DNA of 64,000 nt from contig NZ_LHVE01000012.1 of the NCBI RefSeq assembly GCF_001269655.1, positions 1-64,000 of the forward strand, in the 5' to 3' direction. Origin of the DNA: Pseudomonas thivervalensis (lineage in GTDB: Bacteria > Pseudomonadota > Gammaproteobacteria > Pseudomonadales > Pseudomonadaceae). Positions within the stretch are counted from its first letter, which is position 1. Each line of letters starts with the position of its first letter. This document shows positions 25,944 through 36,762 of this stretch, in pieces. Below the pieces are notes generated by a model that saw only the letters and a program-made list of their open reading frames with translations, ran no database searches and was not told the DNA's origin. The translations under genes were made by a program, and so were the position numbers.

Positions 25944-26236
25944 TGTCGACTTTGCATGTATTGTCTCAATCGCCCTTCGGCGATAACCGCCTCGCCAGTT
26001 GCCTGCGGGTACTGGGCAATCAGGATGCGCTGCTGCTGTGCGGCGACGCGACGTACGCGTTGCAGCCGGGCAGCCCACCGTTTGAAGTGCTGCAGGCCGC
26101 CGGCGTGAACCTGTTCGTGCTCGCCGAAGACCTCCAGGCCCGCGCCCTGGATACGCCAGACTGGGCCGAAGCCATCGACTACTCAGGTTTCGTCGAGCTG
26201 TCGATCGAGCACGACAAGGTCAACACCTGGCTATGA
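25943..26236 (+). CDS. tusB: Sulfur relay protein TusB
   Basis: A 97-residue DsrH-type subunit beginning MSTLHVLSQSPFGDNRLASC, typical of TusB. It assembles with TusC and TusD. ATGA at 26233-26236 joins its stop to the tusE start. The small size and the ending DKVNTWL fit the family. Confidence 0.93.
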   Translation: MSTLHVLSQSPFGDNRLASCLRVLGNQDALLLCGDATYALQPGSPPFEVLQAAGVNLFVLAEDLQARALDTPDWAEAIDYSGFVELSIEHDKVNTWL

Positions 26237-26568
26237 ACACGCTGAACCTGGGCGACCGCGCCATCGCGCTGGACAAGGACGGCTACCTGGCCGACCTGGA
26301 CGACTGGTCAGCCGAAGTCGCCACGGCCCTGGCCACCGCCGAAGGCATCGAGTTGAGCCCCGAACACTGGGAAATCCTCGAATTGCTGCGCGGTTTCTAC
26401 GACGAATTCCAACTCTCCCCCGCGACCCGGCCGCTGATCAAGTACACGGCGCTGAAACTGGGGGCAGAGAAAGGCAACAGCCTGCACCTGAACCGATTGT
26501 TCAAAGGCACTCCCGCCAAACTCGCCGCCAAGCTGGCGGGCCTGCCCAAACCGACGAATTGCTTATGA
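26233..26568 (+). CDS. tusE: Sulfur relay protein TusE (DsrC family)
   Basis: A 111-residue DsrC-family protein. The sulfur-carrying cysteine is the next-to-last residue, in the C-terminal arm PKPTNCL. The block SPEHWEILELLRGFYDEFQL and a later LYxLFxGTPAK-type stretch (LNRLFKGTPAKLAAKLAG) are family hallmarks. It passes sulfur from TusD to MnmA, whose gene is at 48142. Its stop overlaps the next start (ATGA). Confidence 0.95.
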   Translation: MNTLNLGDRAIALDKDGYLADLDDWSAEVATALATAEGIELSPEHWEILELLRGFYDEFQLSPATRPLIKYTALKLGAEKGNSLHLNRLFKGTPAKLAAKLAGLPKPTNCL

Positions 26569-27566
26569 CCGACCTTCCAGCGTTGACCCTTGAAACTCCG
26601 GCCGAACACCCGTTCGCCCAATTCGTGCGCATCCTTGGCAAAGGCAAGCGCGGCGCCCGCAACCTGACCCGCGAAGAAGCCCGCGAAGCCATGGGCATGG
26701 TCCTCGACGAAAAAGTCGAGGACACCCAACTGGGCGCCTTCCTCATGCTGTTGCGGCACAAGGAAGAAAGCGCCGAGGAAATGGCCGGCTTCACCGAAGC
26801 CCTGCGTGAACGCCTGGTGGTGCCGGCGTTGACGGTGGACCTCGACTGGCCGACATACGCCGGCAAGAAGCGCCATTTGCCGTGGTACCTGCTGGCGGCC
26901 AAGTGCCTGGGGCAGAACGGTGTGCGGATTTTCATGCACGGCGGCGGCGCTCACACGGCCGGGCGGCTCTACAGCGAACAATTGCTGGGCGGGCTGCAGA
27001 TCCCGCTGTGCCGGGATTGGCAACAGGTCGGCAGCGCGCTGGACAACGGCGGCCTGGCCTTCATGCCGCTGGTGGACTGGGCGCCGCAGATGCAGCGGAT
27101 GATCGATCTGCGCAACACCCTGGGCCTGCGCTCGCCGATCCATTCCCTGGCGCGGATCCTCAACCCGCTGGCCGCCCGTTGCGGCTTGCAAAGCATCTTC
27201 CACCCGGGCTACCAGGCCGTGCATCGCGATGCCAGCAGCTTGCTCGGTGACACCGCCATCGTGATCAAGGGCGACGGCGGCGAGATCGAGATCAACCCGG
27301 ACGCCGACAGTCACCTGTACGGCACCACCGGTGGCGCCAGTTGGGACGAAGAATGGCCGCGACTGGCCGAGCAGCGCCACGTCAAACCGGAGAGTCTCGA
27401 CCCCGAGCACTTGAAGGCGATCTGGCGTGGTGACGTCGAGGACAGCTACCCGCAACTGGCGCTGATTGCGACCATGGCGTTGGCCCTGCGTGGCCTGGGC
27501 ATGACTCGCGAAGCAGCGTTCGAAAAAGCCCAGCAATATTGGGATGCCCGGGACCGTTCGATTTAA
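26565..27566 (+). CDS. TrpD2/YbiB-like glycosyl transferase family protein
   Basis: A 333-residue protein of the anthranilate phosphoribosyltransferase-like group that is not TrpD itself (YbiB/TrpD2). It has the N-terminal helical domain (NLTREEAREAMGMVLDEKVE) and the phosphate-binding type loop FMHGGGAHTAGR. YbiB in E. coli is a nucleic-acid-binding protein with no known reaction. Translation is coupled to tusE by ATGA. This suggests a link to tRNA thiolation or simply a shared promoter. An upstream TTG at 26559 is ignored. Confidence 0.85.
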   Translation: MTDLPALTLETPAEHPFAQFVRILGKGKRGARNLTREEAREAMGMVLDEKVEDTQLGAFLMLLRHKEESAEEMAGFTEALRERLVVPALTVDLDWPTYAGKKRHLPWYLLAAKCLGQNGVRIFMHGGGAHTAGRLYSEQLLGGLQIPLCRDWQQVGSALDNGGLAFMPLVDWAPQMQRMIDLRNTLGLRSPIHSLARILNPLAARCGLQSIFHPGYQAVHRDASSLLGDTAIVIKGDGGEIEINPDADSHLYGTTGGASWDEEWPRLAEQRHVKPESLDPEHLKAIWRGDVEDSYPQLALIATMALALRGLGMTREAAFEKAQQYWDARDRSI

Positions 27567-27654
27567 CCGATCATTAACGCCCAACCTTTGCGCTTTTACT
27601 TCGAACCTATCGGAATAGACTCGGCTCCAATATTTATGGGCCGAGGAGATTGAG

Positions 27655-28659
27655 ATGGGTTTGTTGGTCGAGGGCCGCTGGCAGGACCAGTGGTATGAAA
27701 GCAAGGATGGCAGTTTCCAGCGCGAACAGGCGCAACGTCGTCACTGGGTCACCGCCGACGGCAGCGCCGGCCCTTCGGGCGAGAGCGGCTTTGCCGCCGA
27801 GGCCGGACGCTACCATTTGTATGTCTCCCTGGCCTGCCCTTGGGCTCACCGCACGCTGATCTTTCGCAAGCTCAAGGGCCTGGAAGAGCTGATCGACGTC
27901 TCGGTGGTCAGCTACTTGATGCTGGAAAACGGCTTGACCTTCGACAAGGCCCACGGCTCCACAGGCGACAAGCTCGACAACCTGAGCTTCCTGCACCAGC
28001 GCTACACCGCCGACACACCGGACTACACTGGTCGCGTCACTGTGCCGGCGCTGTGGGACAAACGCCAACAACGCATCGTCAACAACGAATCGGCGGAAAT
28101 CATCCGCATGTTCAACAGCGCCTTCGACGACTTGACCGGCAACGACCTGGATCTGTACCCCGAACACCTGCGCCGCGAGATCGACGCATTGAACGAGCGC
28201 ATCTACCCGGCGGTGAACAACGGCGTCTACCGCGCCGGATTCGCCACGACCCAAGCGGCGTACGAAGAAGCCTTCGACCGATTATTTGCCGAGTTGGATT
28301 GGCTGGAAACATTGCTGGCAAATCGTCGTTACCTGGCTGGCGAATACCTGACCGAAGCGGATATCCGTTTGTTCACGACGATGATCCGCTTCGACGCGGT
28401 GTACTTCGGCCATTTCAAATGCAACCTGCGGCGCATCGCCGATTACCCGAACCTGTCGAACTGGCTGCGGGAGCTGTACCAGTGGCCGGGGATTGCCGAA
28501 ACCGTGGACTTCCCCCACATCCAGGGCCATTACTACGGCAGCCACAAGACCATCAACCCCAATGGGATCGTGCCCAAGGGGCCGCAGCAGGACTTTACCG
28601 TCGCCCATGATCGGGGAAGGTTGAGTGGGAAAGGGATTTGGCGGGGGGCTGGGAGCTGA
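27655..28659 (+). CDS. yqjG: Glutathionyl-hydroquinone reductase (Xi-class GST)
   Basis: A 334-residue enzyme that reduces glutathionyl-hydroquinones to hydroquinone. The catalytic Cys61 lies in SLACPWAHRTLIFRKLKGLE, the class signature, and the C-terminal GST helix domain carries GEYLTEADIRLFTTMIRFD and NPNGIVPKGP. The length fits the family (about 320-330). ATG 27655 has GAGGAGATTGAG upstream. The last dozen residues (GRLSGKGIWRGAGS) are unusual and may be strain-specific. It is monocistronic. Confidence 0.92.
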   Translation: MGLLVEGRWQDQWYESKDGSFQREQAQRRHWVTADGSAGPSGESGFAAEAGRYHLYVSLACPWAHRTLIFRKLKGLEELIDVSVVSYLMLENGLTFDKAHGSTGDKLDNLSFLHQRYTADTPDYTGRVTVPALWDKRQQRIVNNESAEIIRMFNSAFDDLTGNDLDLYPEHLRREIDALNERIYPAVNNGVYRAGFATTQAAYEEAFDRLFAELDWLETLLANRRYLAGEYLTEADIRLFTTMIRFDAVYFGHFKCNLRRIADYPNLSNWLRELYQWPGIAETVDFPHIQGHYYGSHKTINPNGIVPKGPQQDFTVAHDRGRLSGKGIWRGAGS

Positions 28660-28688
28660 TCATGGATCTTTATTGCCTCTGAAGGCCA

Positions 28689-28782
28689 ATCGCGAGCAGG
28701 CTCGCTCCCACATTTGATCGTTGTTCAACCATGGATCTGCGGTTGTACACGGTCCATTGTGGGAGCGAGCCTGCTCGCGATT
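28689..28782. repeat. Inverted REP pair of the short class
   Basis: ATCGCGAGCAGGCTCGCTCC then CACA at the left, and TGTGGGAGCGAGCCTGCTCG then CGAT at the right, about 50 bases apart and head to head. It lies between convergent yqjG and cysG. Confidence 0.9.
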
Positions 28783-28798
28783 GGGGTCGACGCGGTCT

Positions 28799-30193
28799 TC
28801 AGACCTGCCCCTGAGCCCCTTCAAACCACGCCAGCTTCTCGCGCAGTTGCACCACTTCCCCAACGATCACCAACGTCGGCGCATGCACCTCATGCTCGGC
28901 CACCAGCCGCGGCAAATCCGCCAAGGTGCCAGTAAAGACCCGCTGGTTGGACGTCGTGCCCTGCTGGATCAACGCCGCCGGCGTATCCGCCGCACGCCCG
29001 TGCTTGATCAGCTCGTTGCAGATCATCGGCAGGCCGACCAGGCCCATGTAGAACACCAGGGTCTGCGCCGGTGACACCAGGTCGGCCCACGGCAAGTCAC
29101 TGGTGCCGTCCTTGAGATGGCCGGTGATGAACCGCACCGACTGGGCGTAGTCGCGATGGGTCAGCGGGATCCCGGCGTAGGCCGCGCAACCACTGGCGGC
29201 GGTGATGCCCGGAACGACCTGGAACGGAATGCCATGGGCCGCCAGCTCTTCGATTTCCTCGCCACCACGGCCGAAGATGAACGGATCGCCGCCCTTCAAC
29301 CGCACCACACGCTTGCCCTGGCGGGCCAGATCGACCAATTGCTGGTTGATCTGGTCCTGGGGCACGGCATGGTCGGCGCGGCGCTTGCCGACATAGATGC
29401 GCTCGGCGTCGCGCCGGCACAGTTCCAGGATCGCCGGGGCCACCAAGCGGTCGTACAACACCACGTCCGCCTGCTGCATCAGGCGCAAGGCGCGGAACGT
29501 CAGCAGGTCCGGATCACCCGGCCCGGCCCCCACCAGGTAGACTTCCCCCGGCGCGTTCGGCGCCTGGCCGTCAATCTTTTCCCGCAGCAGACGCTCGGCT
29601 TCGCCGCCCTGCCCGGCCAACTGACGATCGGCGATGGGGCCTTGGAACACTTCTTCCCAGAACGCCCGGCGCTGTTGGACATCGGGGAACAAACCTTTGA
29701 CCTGATTGCGGAAACGCGCCGCCAGACCCGCCAGTTGCCCGTAGGTCGACGGAATCCAGGTTTCCAGCTTGGCCCGGATCAGCCGCGCCAGCACCGGCGC
29801 ATCGCCGCCACTGGACACTGCGATCACCAGGGGCGAACGGTCGACGATAGCCGGGAAAATCACGCTGCACAGGGCCGGCGCGTCCACCACGTTGACCGGC
29901 ACGCAACGCTTGTGGGCATCGGCCGAGACCTGGGCATTGAGCGGTTCGTCGTCGGTGGCGGCAATGATCAACCCGCAACCGTCCAGATCCGTCTCCAGGT
30001 AACCGCGCTGGACGCACTCCCCGCCGCTGCCACTGACCAGCTCCCGCAACTGCGGTTCGATGTCGGGTGCGACCACCCGCAACAACGCGCCGGCATCGGC
30101 CAGCAGGCGGGACTTGCGCAAGGCAATCTCCCCGCCGCCAACCACCAGCACGCGGCTGCCGCGCAGGTTATGGAACAGTGGCAAATAGTCCAT
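28799..30193 (-). CDS. cysG: Siroheme synthase, trifunctional
   Basis: A 464-residue enzyme that converts uroporphyrinogen III to siroheme. The N-terminal half has the NAD-binding GGGEIALRKSRLLA (from residue 19) for precorrin-2 oxidation and iron insertion, with the dimerisation domain RRAFWEEVFQG. The C-terminal methyltransferase begins about residue 216 with VYLVGAGPGDPDLLT and includes RLKGGDPFIFGRG. Siroheme serves sulfite and nitrite reductases. It directly follows serS with no gap, on the same strand. Confidence 0.96.
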   Translation of the reverse strand: MDYLPLFHNLRGSRVLVVGGGEIALRKSRLLADAGALLRVVAPDIEPQLRELVSGSGGECVQRGYLETDLDGCGLIIAATDDEPLNAQVSADAHKRCVPVNVVDAPALCSVIFPAIVDRSPLVIAVSSGGDAPVLARLIRAKLETWIPSTYGQLAGLAARFRNQVKGLFPDVQQRRAFWEEVFQGPIADRQLAGQGGEAERLLREKIDGQAPNAPGEVYLVGAGPGDPDLLTFRALRLMQQADVVLYDRLVAPAILELCRRDAERIYVGKRRADHAVPQDQINQQLVDLARQGKRVVRLKGGDPFIFGRGGEEIEELAAHGIPFQVVPGITAASGCAAYAGIPLTHRDYAQSVRFITGHLKDGTSDLPWADLVSPAQTLVFYMGLVGLPMICNELIKHGRAADTPAALIQQGTTSNQRVFTGTLADLPRLVAEHEVHAPTLVIVGEVVQLREKLAWFEGAQGQV

Positions 30194-31474
<1,281 letters not shown>

Positions 31475-31489
31475 GTCGGTCTCTCGTTA

Positions 31490-31864
31490 TCAAAGTTTGG
31501 TCAGGGACAGGCCGGCCCACGTGGCGAGCAGCCCGCCGAATACGCTGATGGCCGCATAGCCCAGGGCCAGCGGCACCTGCCCGCTTTCCAGCAGGCGCAC
31601 CGTATCCAGTGAAAAGGATGAAAAAGTCGTCAGGCCGCCGAGAAAGCCAACCATCAGCCCGGCCCGCACCTCGATGGGCACTTCCGGGCGAATCAAAAAC
31701 AGACCGTATAGAACGCCGATCAGCAGACAGCCCACGATATTAACGGCCAGCGTCGCGGTATAGAAGTGCCGGGGCCAATTTGCGTTGATCCAGTTGCCCG
31801 TGGCGAAACGCAGCAAGGTGCCGGCGACGCCGCCGACGGAAACGGCAAGTATCAAAGGAATCAA
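31490..31864 (-). CDS. crcB: Fluoride channel CrcB
   Basis: A 124-residue, four-helix membrane protein of the Fluc/CrcB family that exports fluoride. The family markers GVAGTLLRFATG, the NIVGCLLIGVLYG segment and FLGGLTTFSSFSLDT are visible, the last holding the conserved Thr-Phe-Ser-Ser. The start is a TTG at 31864 whose TTGA overlaps the rarA stop. No other start fits the family N-terminus. It is inside an operon, so no fluoride riboswitch can precede it here. Confidence 0.92.
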   Translation of the reverse strand: MIPLILAVSVGGVAGTLLRFATGNWINANWPRHFYTATLAVNIVGCLLIGVLYGLFLIRPEVPIEVRAGLMVGFLGGLTTFSSFSLDTVRLLESGQVPLALGYAAISVFGGLLATWAGLSLTKL

Positions 31865-33186
31865 GGTTTTCTCCGCTGCCGTGGACTCAAGCGGTCCAGT
31901 TGCGCCAAGTGGTTGAGCTTCTCGCCGATCTTCAGCTCAAGGCCCCGAGGCACCGGCTGGTAGAAGCGCTGGGGTTCGAGTTCATCGGGAAAATAGTCTT
32001 CGCCGGCGGCATAGGCGTCCGGCTCATCGTGGGCGTAACGGTATTCTTCGCCGTAGCCCAGCTGCTTCATGAGCTTGGTCGGCGCGTTGCGCAGGTGCAG
32101 CGGCACCTCGAGGGAGCCATGCTCGGTAGCGCTGCGCATCGCCGCCTTGAAGCCCATGTACACGGCGTTGCTTTTCGGCGCACAAGCCAGGTAGGTGATC
32201 GCCTGGGCCACGGCAAGCTCGCCTTCCGGGCTGCCGAGGCGCTCCTGCACGTCCCAGGCCGCCAGGCACAGGCTCAGCGCCCGTGGGTCGGCATTGCCGA
32301 TGTCTTCGCTGGCCATGCGCACCACCCGCCGCGCCAGGTACAGCGGATCGCAGCCGCCGTCGATCATGCGCGCAAACCAGTACAAGGCCGCGTCGGGGTT
32401 GGAACCGCGGATGGATTTGTGCAGCGCAGAAATCTGGTCGTAGAACGCCTCGCCACCCTTGTCGAAGCGCCGCCGGGTATCGCCCAGCAGGCTTTGCAGC
32501 AGCTCGACGCCAATCTCGCTGTCGTCTTCGGCCAGGTCCGAGGCGTTTTCCAGCAGGTTCAGCAAGCGCCGGCCATCCCCATCGGCGGCTGAACACAGGA
32601 TCTGGAAGCCTTCATCGCTGAGGCTCAAATGCCGCTTGCCCAGGCCACGTTCTTCGGTCAGTGCCCGCTGCACCAGCTTTCGCATCGCCGTTTCGTCGAG
32701 GCTCTTGAGCACGTAGACGCGAGCCCGGGACAGCAAGGCGTTGTTGAGTTCGAACGAAGGGTTTTCGGTGGTCGCGCCGATGAAAATCAGCGTGCCGTCT
32801 TCGACGTAGGGCAGGAACGCATCCTGCTGGGATTTGTTGAAGCGGTGCACTTCGTCGACGAACAGGATCGTGCGCTTGCCGTATTGCCCGGCCTGCTGCT
32901 TGGCGACTTCCACCGCCTGGCGGATTTCCTTGACCCCAGCCAGCACCGCCGACACCGTTTCGAAATGCGCGTCCGAGACCTCCGCCAGCAGCCGCGCCAG
33001 GGTGGTCTTGCCCACGCCCGGCGGGCCCCAGAAAATCATCGAGTGCAACGCACCCTGCTCCAAGGCCTCGCGCAGAGGCTTGCCGCGGGCGAGCACATGT
33101 TCCTGGCCGACGTACTCATCCAGGTTGGTCGCGCGCAAGCGGGCGGCCAATGGCTGGGCAATCGGGGCGCTTCGAAACAGGTCCAT
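31861..33186 (-). CDS. rarA: Replication-associated recombination protein RarA (MgsA)
   Basis: A 441-residue AAA+ ATPase that acts at stalled replication forks. Walker A is GPPGVGKT at residues 54-61, Walker B is ILFVDEVHRFNKSQQDAFL, and the C-terminal tetramerisation domain contains GSNPDAALYWFARMIDGG. The start at 33186 gives the family N-terminus MDLFRSAP, with GGAGGG about 12 bases upstream. A longer frame to 33252 is not conserved-looking. It leads a rarA-crcB-serS-cysG run. Confidence 0.95.
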   Translation of the reverse strand: MDLFRSAPIAQPLAARLRATNLDEYVGQEHVLARGKPLREALEQGALHSMIFWGPPGVGKTTLARLLAEVSDAHFETVSAVLAGVKEIRQAVEVAKQQAGQYGKRTILFVDEVHRFNKSQQDAFLPYVEDGTLIFIGATTENPSFELNNALLSRARVYVLKSLDETAMRKLVQRALTEERGLGKRHLSLSDEGFQILCSAADGDGRRLLNLLENASDLAEDDSEIGVELLQSLLGDTRRRFDKGGEAFYDQISALHKSIRGSNPDAALYWFARMIDGGCDPLYLARRVVRMASEDIGNADPRALSLCLAAWDVQERLGSPEGELAVAQAITYLACAPKSNAVYMGFKAAMRSATEHGSLEVPLHLRNAPTKLMKQLGYGEEYRYAHDEPDAYAAGEDYFPDELEPQRFYQPVPRGLELKIGEKLNHLAQLDRLSPRQRRKP

Positions 33187-33251
33187 GATTACGACAAACC
33201 CTCCGCTGGGTCCTGTTGCCGATCCATTAATTGATTGAACACCACAATCCA

Positions 33252-33342
33252 TTGTGGGAGCGAGCCTGCTCGCGAAAGCGGTGTGCCAGCCACGACAAAT
33301 CCAACTGATCCGCCGCCTTCGCGAGCAGGCTCGCTCCCACAG
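33252..33342. repeat. Inverted REP pair of the short class
   Basis: TGTGGGAGCGAGCCTGCTCG then CGAA at the left, and TTCGCGAGCAGGCTCGCTCC then CACA at the right, around a 40-base core. It fills the gap between lolA and rarA. Confidence 0.9.
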
Positions 33343-33355
33343 GAGTTATCTCGGG

Positions 33356-33979
33356 TTATTCCTGGATCACATCCGCACCCTTGGGGATGTCGAACTTGAA
33401 CTTGGATGCCGGGATCACCTCATTGGCCTTGACCCCGGTGAACAGAATATTGGTGCGCTGGCCGACACTGTCGATCAACTGCATGTCGTTGACCAGGCCA
33501 TTGCGGAACGACAGGCGCAGGCTGTCGAACAGGCTGTCCTTGGTCTTGGGCTTGAGGGTGAAGTCAATCACGCCCCCGGCCTCCTTGGAGGTGATGTCGA
33601 AGCTCTGGCTGATCTCGGAAATGTCACCGGAGAGCAGCAGTGCCGGTGTCTGGGTCAGGCGCTGGTCGAGGGTCTTGATGGTCACCTGTTCCAGGTCCGG
33701 GTCCCACAGGGAGACTTTCTTGCCGTCGGAGACCATCAGTTGTTCAGCCGGCGCATCGGTGTGCCAGTAGAACAGGCCCGGACGCTGCAGGGCCATGTCG
33801 CCGGCGGTTTCCTGCAATTGGGTGCCGCTGCCGTCGAGGGTCAACTGGGAGAAACGTGCCGTCAGGGTCTTGGAGCCACCCAGCAACTGGGTCAGGCGAG
33901 CCACGTCCTTTTCGCCGGCGTGGGCCGAAAAAGTAGACAAGGCCAGTACGGGCAACAGCAACATGCGAATCAGGCGCAT
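33356..33979 (-). CDS. lolA: Outer-membrane lipoprotein carrier protein
   Basis: A 207-residue periplasmic chaperone that carries lipoproteins from LolCDE to LolB. The signal peptide MRLIRMLLLPVLALSTFSAHA is followed by GEKDVARLTQLLGGSKTLTA. The block PGLFYWHTDAPAEQLMVSDG is the core of the family barrel. Start 33979 has AGGACTCCC before it. The frame from 33991 adds four residues and has no ribosome site. It follows ftsK on the same strand by 58 bases, the usual Pseudomonas order. Confidence 0.94.
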   Translation of the reverse strand: MRLIRMLLLPVLALSTFSAHAGEKDVARLTQLLGGSKTLTARFSQLTLDGSGTQLQETAGDMALQRPGLFYWHTDAPAEQLMVSDGKKVSLWDPDLEQVTIKTLDQRLTQTPALLLSGDISEISQSFDITSKEAGGVIDFTLKPKTKDSLFDSLRLSFRNGLVNDMQLIDSVGQRTNILFTGVKANEVIPASKFKFDIPKGADVIQE

Positions 33980-34037
33980 GGGAGTCCTCATGAAGTCGTG
34001 GGGGTTCGGACGGTGCTTCAGCAGGCCGCCCGGGTCA

Positions 34038-36443
34038 TTAGTCGCGCATCGGGCCCGGCGCCAGTACTTCGCGCGAGCCGTTGGTGTTCATCGCCGTCAC
34101 CACCCCGGCCATTTCCATGGCTTCGATCATGCGGGCGGCGCGGTTGTAGCCGATCTTCAGCTTGCGCTGTACGGCGGAAATCGAGGCCCGGCGGCTCTCC
34201 AGGACGAACTGCACCGCTTCGTCATAGAGCGCATCGGTTTCAGCATCGTCGTCACCGCCACCACTGCTGCCCTCGAAACCGCTGCCGGCTTCTTCGACAC
34301 CGTTGAGGATGTCGTCGTTGTATTCAGGGGCGCCACGCAACTTCCAGGCTTCCACCACGCGGTGCACTTCGTCGTCGGAGACGAACGCGCCGTGCACCCG
34401 AATCGGCAGGCTGGTGCCCGGCGGCATGTAGAGCATGTCACCGTGGCCAAGCAGTTGCTCGGCGCCGCCCTGGTCGATGATGGTCCGCGAGTCGATCTTG
34501 CTCGACACCTGGAACGCCATGCGGGTCGGGATGTTGGCCTTGATCAGGCCGGTGATCACGTCCACCGACGGCCGCTGTGTGGCGAGGATCAGGTGGATAC
34601 CGGCCGCACGGGCCTTCTGGGCGATACGGGCGATCAGCTCTTCGACCTTCTTGCCGACGATCATCATCATGTCGGCGAATTCGTCCACCACCACCACGAT
34701 GGTCGGCAGCTTGTGCAGCAGCGGCGCTTCGTCGTGGATGCTTTCGCGGTGATACAACGGGTCGGTCAACGGTGTGCCGGCCTCTTCCGCTTCCTTGACC
34801 TTGGCGTTGAAGCCCGACAGGTTGCGCACGCCCATCTTCGCCATCAGCTTGTAGCGACGCTCCATCTCGGCGACGCTCCAGCGCAAGGCGTTGGCGGCGT
34901 CCTTCATGTCGGTGACCACCGGGCACAACAAGTGCGGAATGCCTTCGTAGATCGACAACTCGAGCATTTTCGGGTCGATCATGATCAGCTTGGCGTCTTC
35001 CGGGCCGGACTTGAACAGGATCGACAGGATCATCGCGTTCACGCCCACCGACTTACCGGAACCGGTGGTACCGGCCACCAGCAAGTGGGGCATCTTCGCC
35101 AGGTCGGTGATGACCGGCTTGCCGCCGATGTCGTGACCCAGGGCCAGGGTGACCGGCGACTTGTGGTTGTCGTACTCAGGCGTCGACAGTACTTCGGAGA
35201 AGCGCACGATCTGCCGGTCTTCGTTGGGAATCTCGATGCCCACGGTGGTCTTGCCGGGAATCACTTCCACTACCCGCACGCTGGTCACGGCCAGGGAACG
35301 CGCCAGGTCCTTCGCGAGGTTGGCGATGCGGCTGACCTTCACGCCAGCAGCCGGCTGGATTTCATAACGGGTAATCACCGGGCCCGGGTGGATCGAATCC
35401 ACCGAGACCTCGACCCCGAATTCCTTGAGCTTGATCTCCAGCAAGTGGCCAACGGCCGCCAGGGATTCAGGGGAATAATTGAGCTGTTTCTTCTCGGCCG
35501 GGTCCAGGATCGAGATCGGCGGCAAGGTGCCTTCCACCGCGCTGTCGACGAACAGCGGCGCCTGCTTCTCTTTCTGCACGCGCTTGCTCTGCTCCGGCGG
35601 CTTGGCCGGGGCCATGGTGATGACCGGCGGCACCTGTTTCTCGCGCTCGGACATGTGCTTGCTCAATGCCTGCTCACGCTCGATCAGGCGCTCCTTGACC
35701 TTGGCCTGCTCGCGTTTGTCCGGTGTGCTCGGGGCCACCACGTCGTGGACGCGGTCGTCGACTTCACGCAGTTGCGCCACCAGTTGCTTGCGCTCGGTGC
35801 GCGCCGCCCACCAGCGGTTGACGGCGCCCTGGATCAGTTCGATCAGGTCGAGGGTGATCTTGCCGGTGACGTCCATGACCTTGAACCAGGACAGGTCGGT
35901 GAACACCGTCAGGCCGAACAGGAACAGGGCGATGAACAATAAGGTGCTGCCCTGGATGTTCAGGGCGTTCCTGGCCAGGTCGCCGAGGCTTTCCCCCAGC
36001 GCACCGCCGGCACCGGCCGGCAAGCCGGTGGGTGCATGGAAATGGATATGGGCCAGCGCGGCCCCCGACAACACCAGGAACACCAGGCCGATCAGGCGCC
36101 AGGAGAACAGCCAGCCGCTCCACTGCCAAGGCTCGTGGCGCTGGCGGAAGATCTGGTAGGCCTTGATCGCCAGCAGCAGCGGGAAGATATAGGCGAAATA
36201 GCCCAGCACCATGAACAGGATGTCGGCGCTGTAGGAACCGGCCGGACCGCCGAAATTCTGCACGTCGTCGATCTTGCTGTTATGGCTCCAGCCCGGATCG
36301 TCCTTGCCGTAGGTCAGCAGGGCCATCATCAGGAACAGGCACAGGGCACCGATGGCGATCAACGCACCTTCCTTGAGCCGGTAGTGCAATTGCTGGCGCC
36401 AGAGCGGAACGACTGGTTTGGGTGCTGCGGTGGATTTCTTCAA
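34038..36443 (-). CDS. ftsK: DNA translocase FtsK
   Basis: An 801-residue protein that pumps chromosome ends through the septum and activates XerCD at dif. The N-terminal 200 residues hold about four membrane segments. A charged linker (about 200-330, rich in KREQAKVKERLIEREQAL) follows. The motor has Walker A GTTGSGKSVG near residue 457-466 and Walker B TIVVVVDEFADMMM. The gamma domain (735-801) with RRASISAVQRKLKIGYNRAA reads the KOPS sequences. It is shorter than the E. coli protein because the linker is short. Confidence 0.96.
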   Translation of the reverse strand: MKKSTAAPKPVVPLWRQQLHYRLKEGALIAIGALCLFLMMALLTYGKDDPGWSHNSKIDDVQNFGGPAGSYSADILFMVLGYFAYIFPLLLAIKAYQIFRQRHEPWQWSGWLFSWRLIGLVFLVLSGAALAHIHFHAPTGLPAGAGGALGESLGDLARNALNIQGSTLLFIALFLFGLTVFTDLSWFKVMDVTGKITLDLIELIQGAVNRWWAARTERKQLVAQLREVDDRVHDVVAPSTPDKREQAKVKERLIEREQALSKHMSEREKQVPPVITMAPAKPPEQSKRVQKEKQAPLFVDSAVEGTLPPISILDPAEKKQLNYSPESLAAVGHLLEIKLKEFGVEVSVDSIHPGPVITRYEIQPAAGVKVSRIANLAKDLARSLAVTSVRVVEVIPGKTTVGIEIPNEDRQIVRFSEVLSTPEYDNHKSPVTLALGHDIGGKPVITDLAKMPHLLVAGTTGSGKSVGVNAMILSILFKSGPEDAKLIMIDPKMLELSIYEGIPHLLCPVVTDMKDAANALRWSVAEMERRYKLMAKMGVRNLSGFNAKVKEAEEAGTPLTDPLYHRESIHDEAPLLHKLPTIVVVVDEFADMMMIVGKKVEELIARIAQKARAAGIHLILATQRPSVDVITGLIKANIPTRMAFQVSSKIDSRTIIDQGGAEQLLGHGDMLYMPPGTSLPIRVHGAFVSDDEVHRVVEAWKLRGAPEYNDDILNGVEEAGSGFEGSSGGGDDDAETDALYDEAVQFVLESRRASISAVQRKLKIGYNRAARMIEAMEMAGVVTAMNTNGSREVLAPGPMRD

Positions 36444-36762
36444 AACGCTTCTTTTCCTGCGCCAACGGCGCGTCCATCTGTTGAATGACTATAAAAAACT
36501 GCCCATGACGAGCAGGTAAAAAAGTGAATGTGCACAACCGGTACTACTTTTACCACTGTGAGGTGCATCCGGAAAACTGCCGGTGCGGCGGAAAATTTTG
36601 ATCTTTAGGCCATCCTGCGTTCAAAACCCGTGCATTGTACGGGTTTGTCGACGCCAAGGCATTGGCCGCTCGCTGCGTAACAGCATAGCCGGATTCAAGG
36701 TGCACACGCGTCAATTGGACCATGCATTCTCTTTTGTGACAAAGGCTTATGAGGTGTTTTTT
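36444..36762. other. Divergent promoter gap between ftsK and trxB
   Basis: A 319-base gap between divergent genes. A hairpin AAACCCGT...ACGGGTTT lies at 36624-36646, followed by only a few T residues, so it may be an attenuator or a simple stem in the trxB leader. Frames open here lack conserved sequence. The trxB ribosome site GAGG is at 36751-36754. Confidence 0.55.

Noticed and set aside
31864..31900. Fluoride riboswitch before crcB
   Set aside because: crcB overlaps the rarA stop, so there is no leader that could hold it.
33795..35942. 715-residue open frame on the plus strand over ftsK
   Set aside because: Antisense to ftsK, whose motor and gamma domains are intact.
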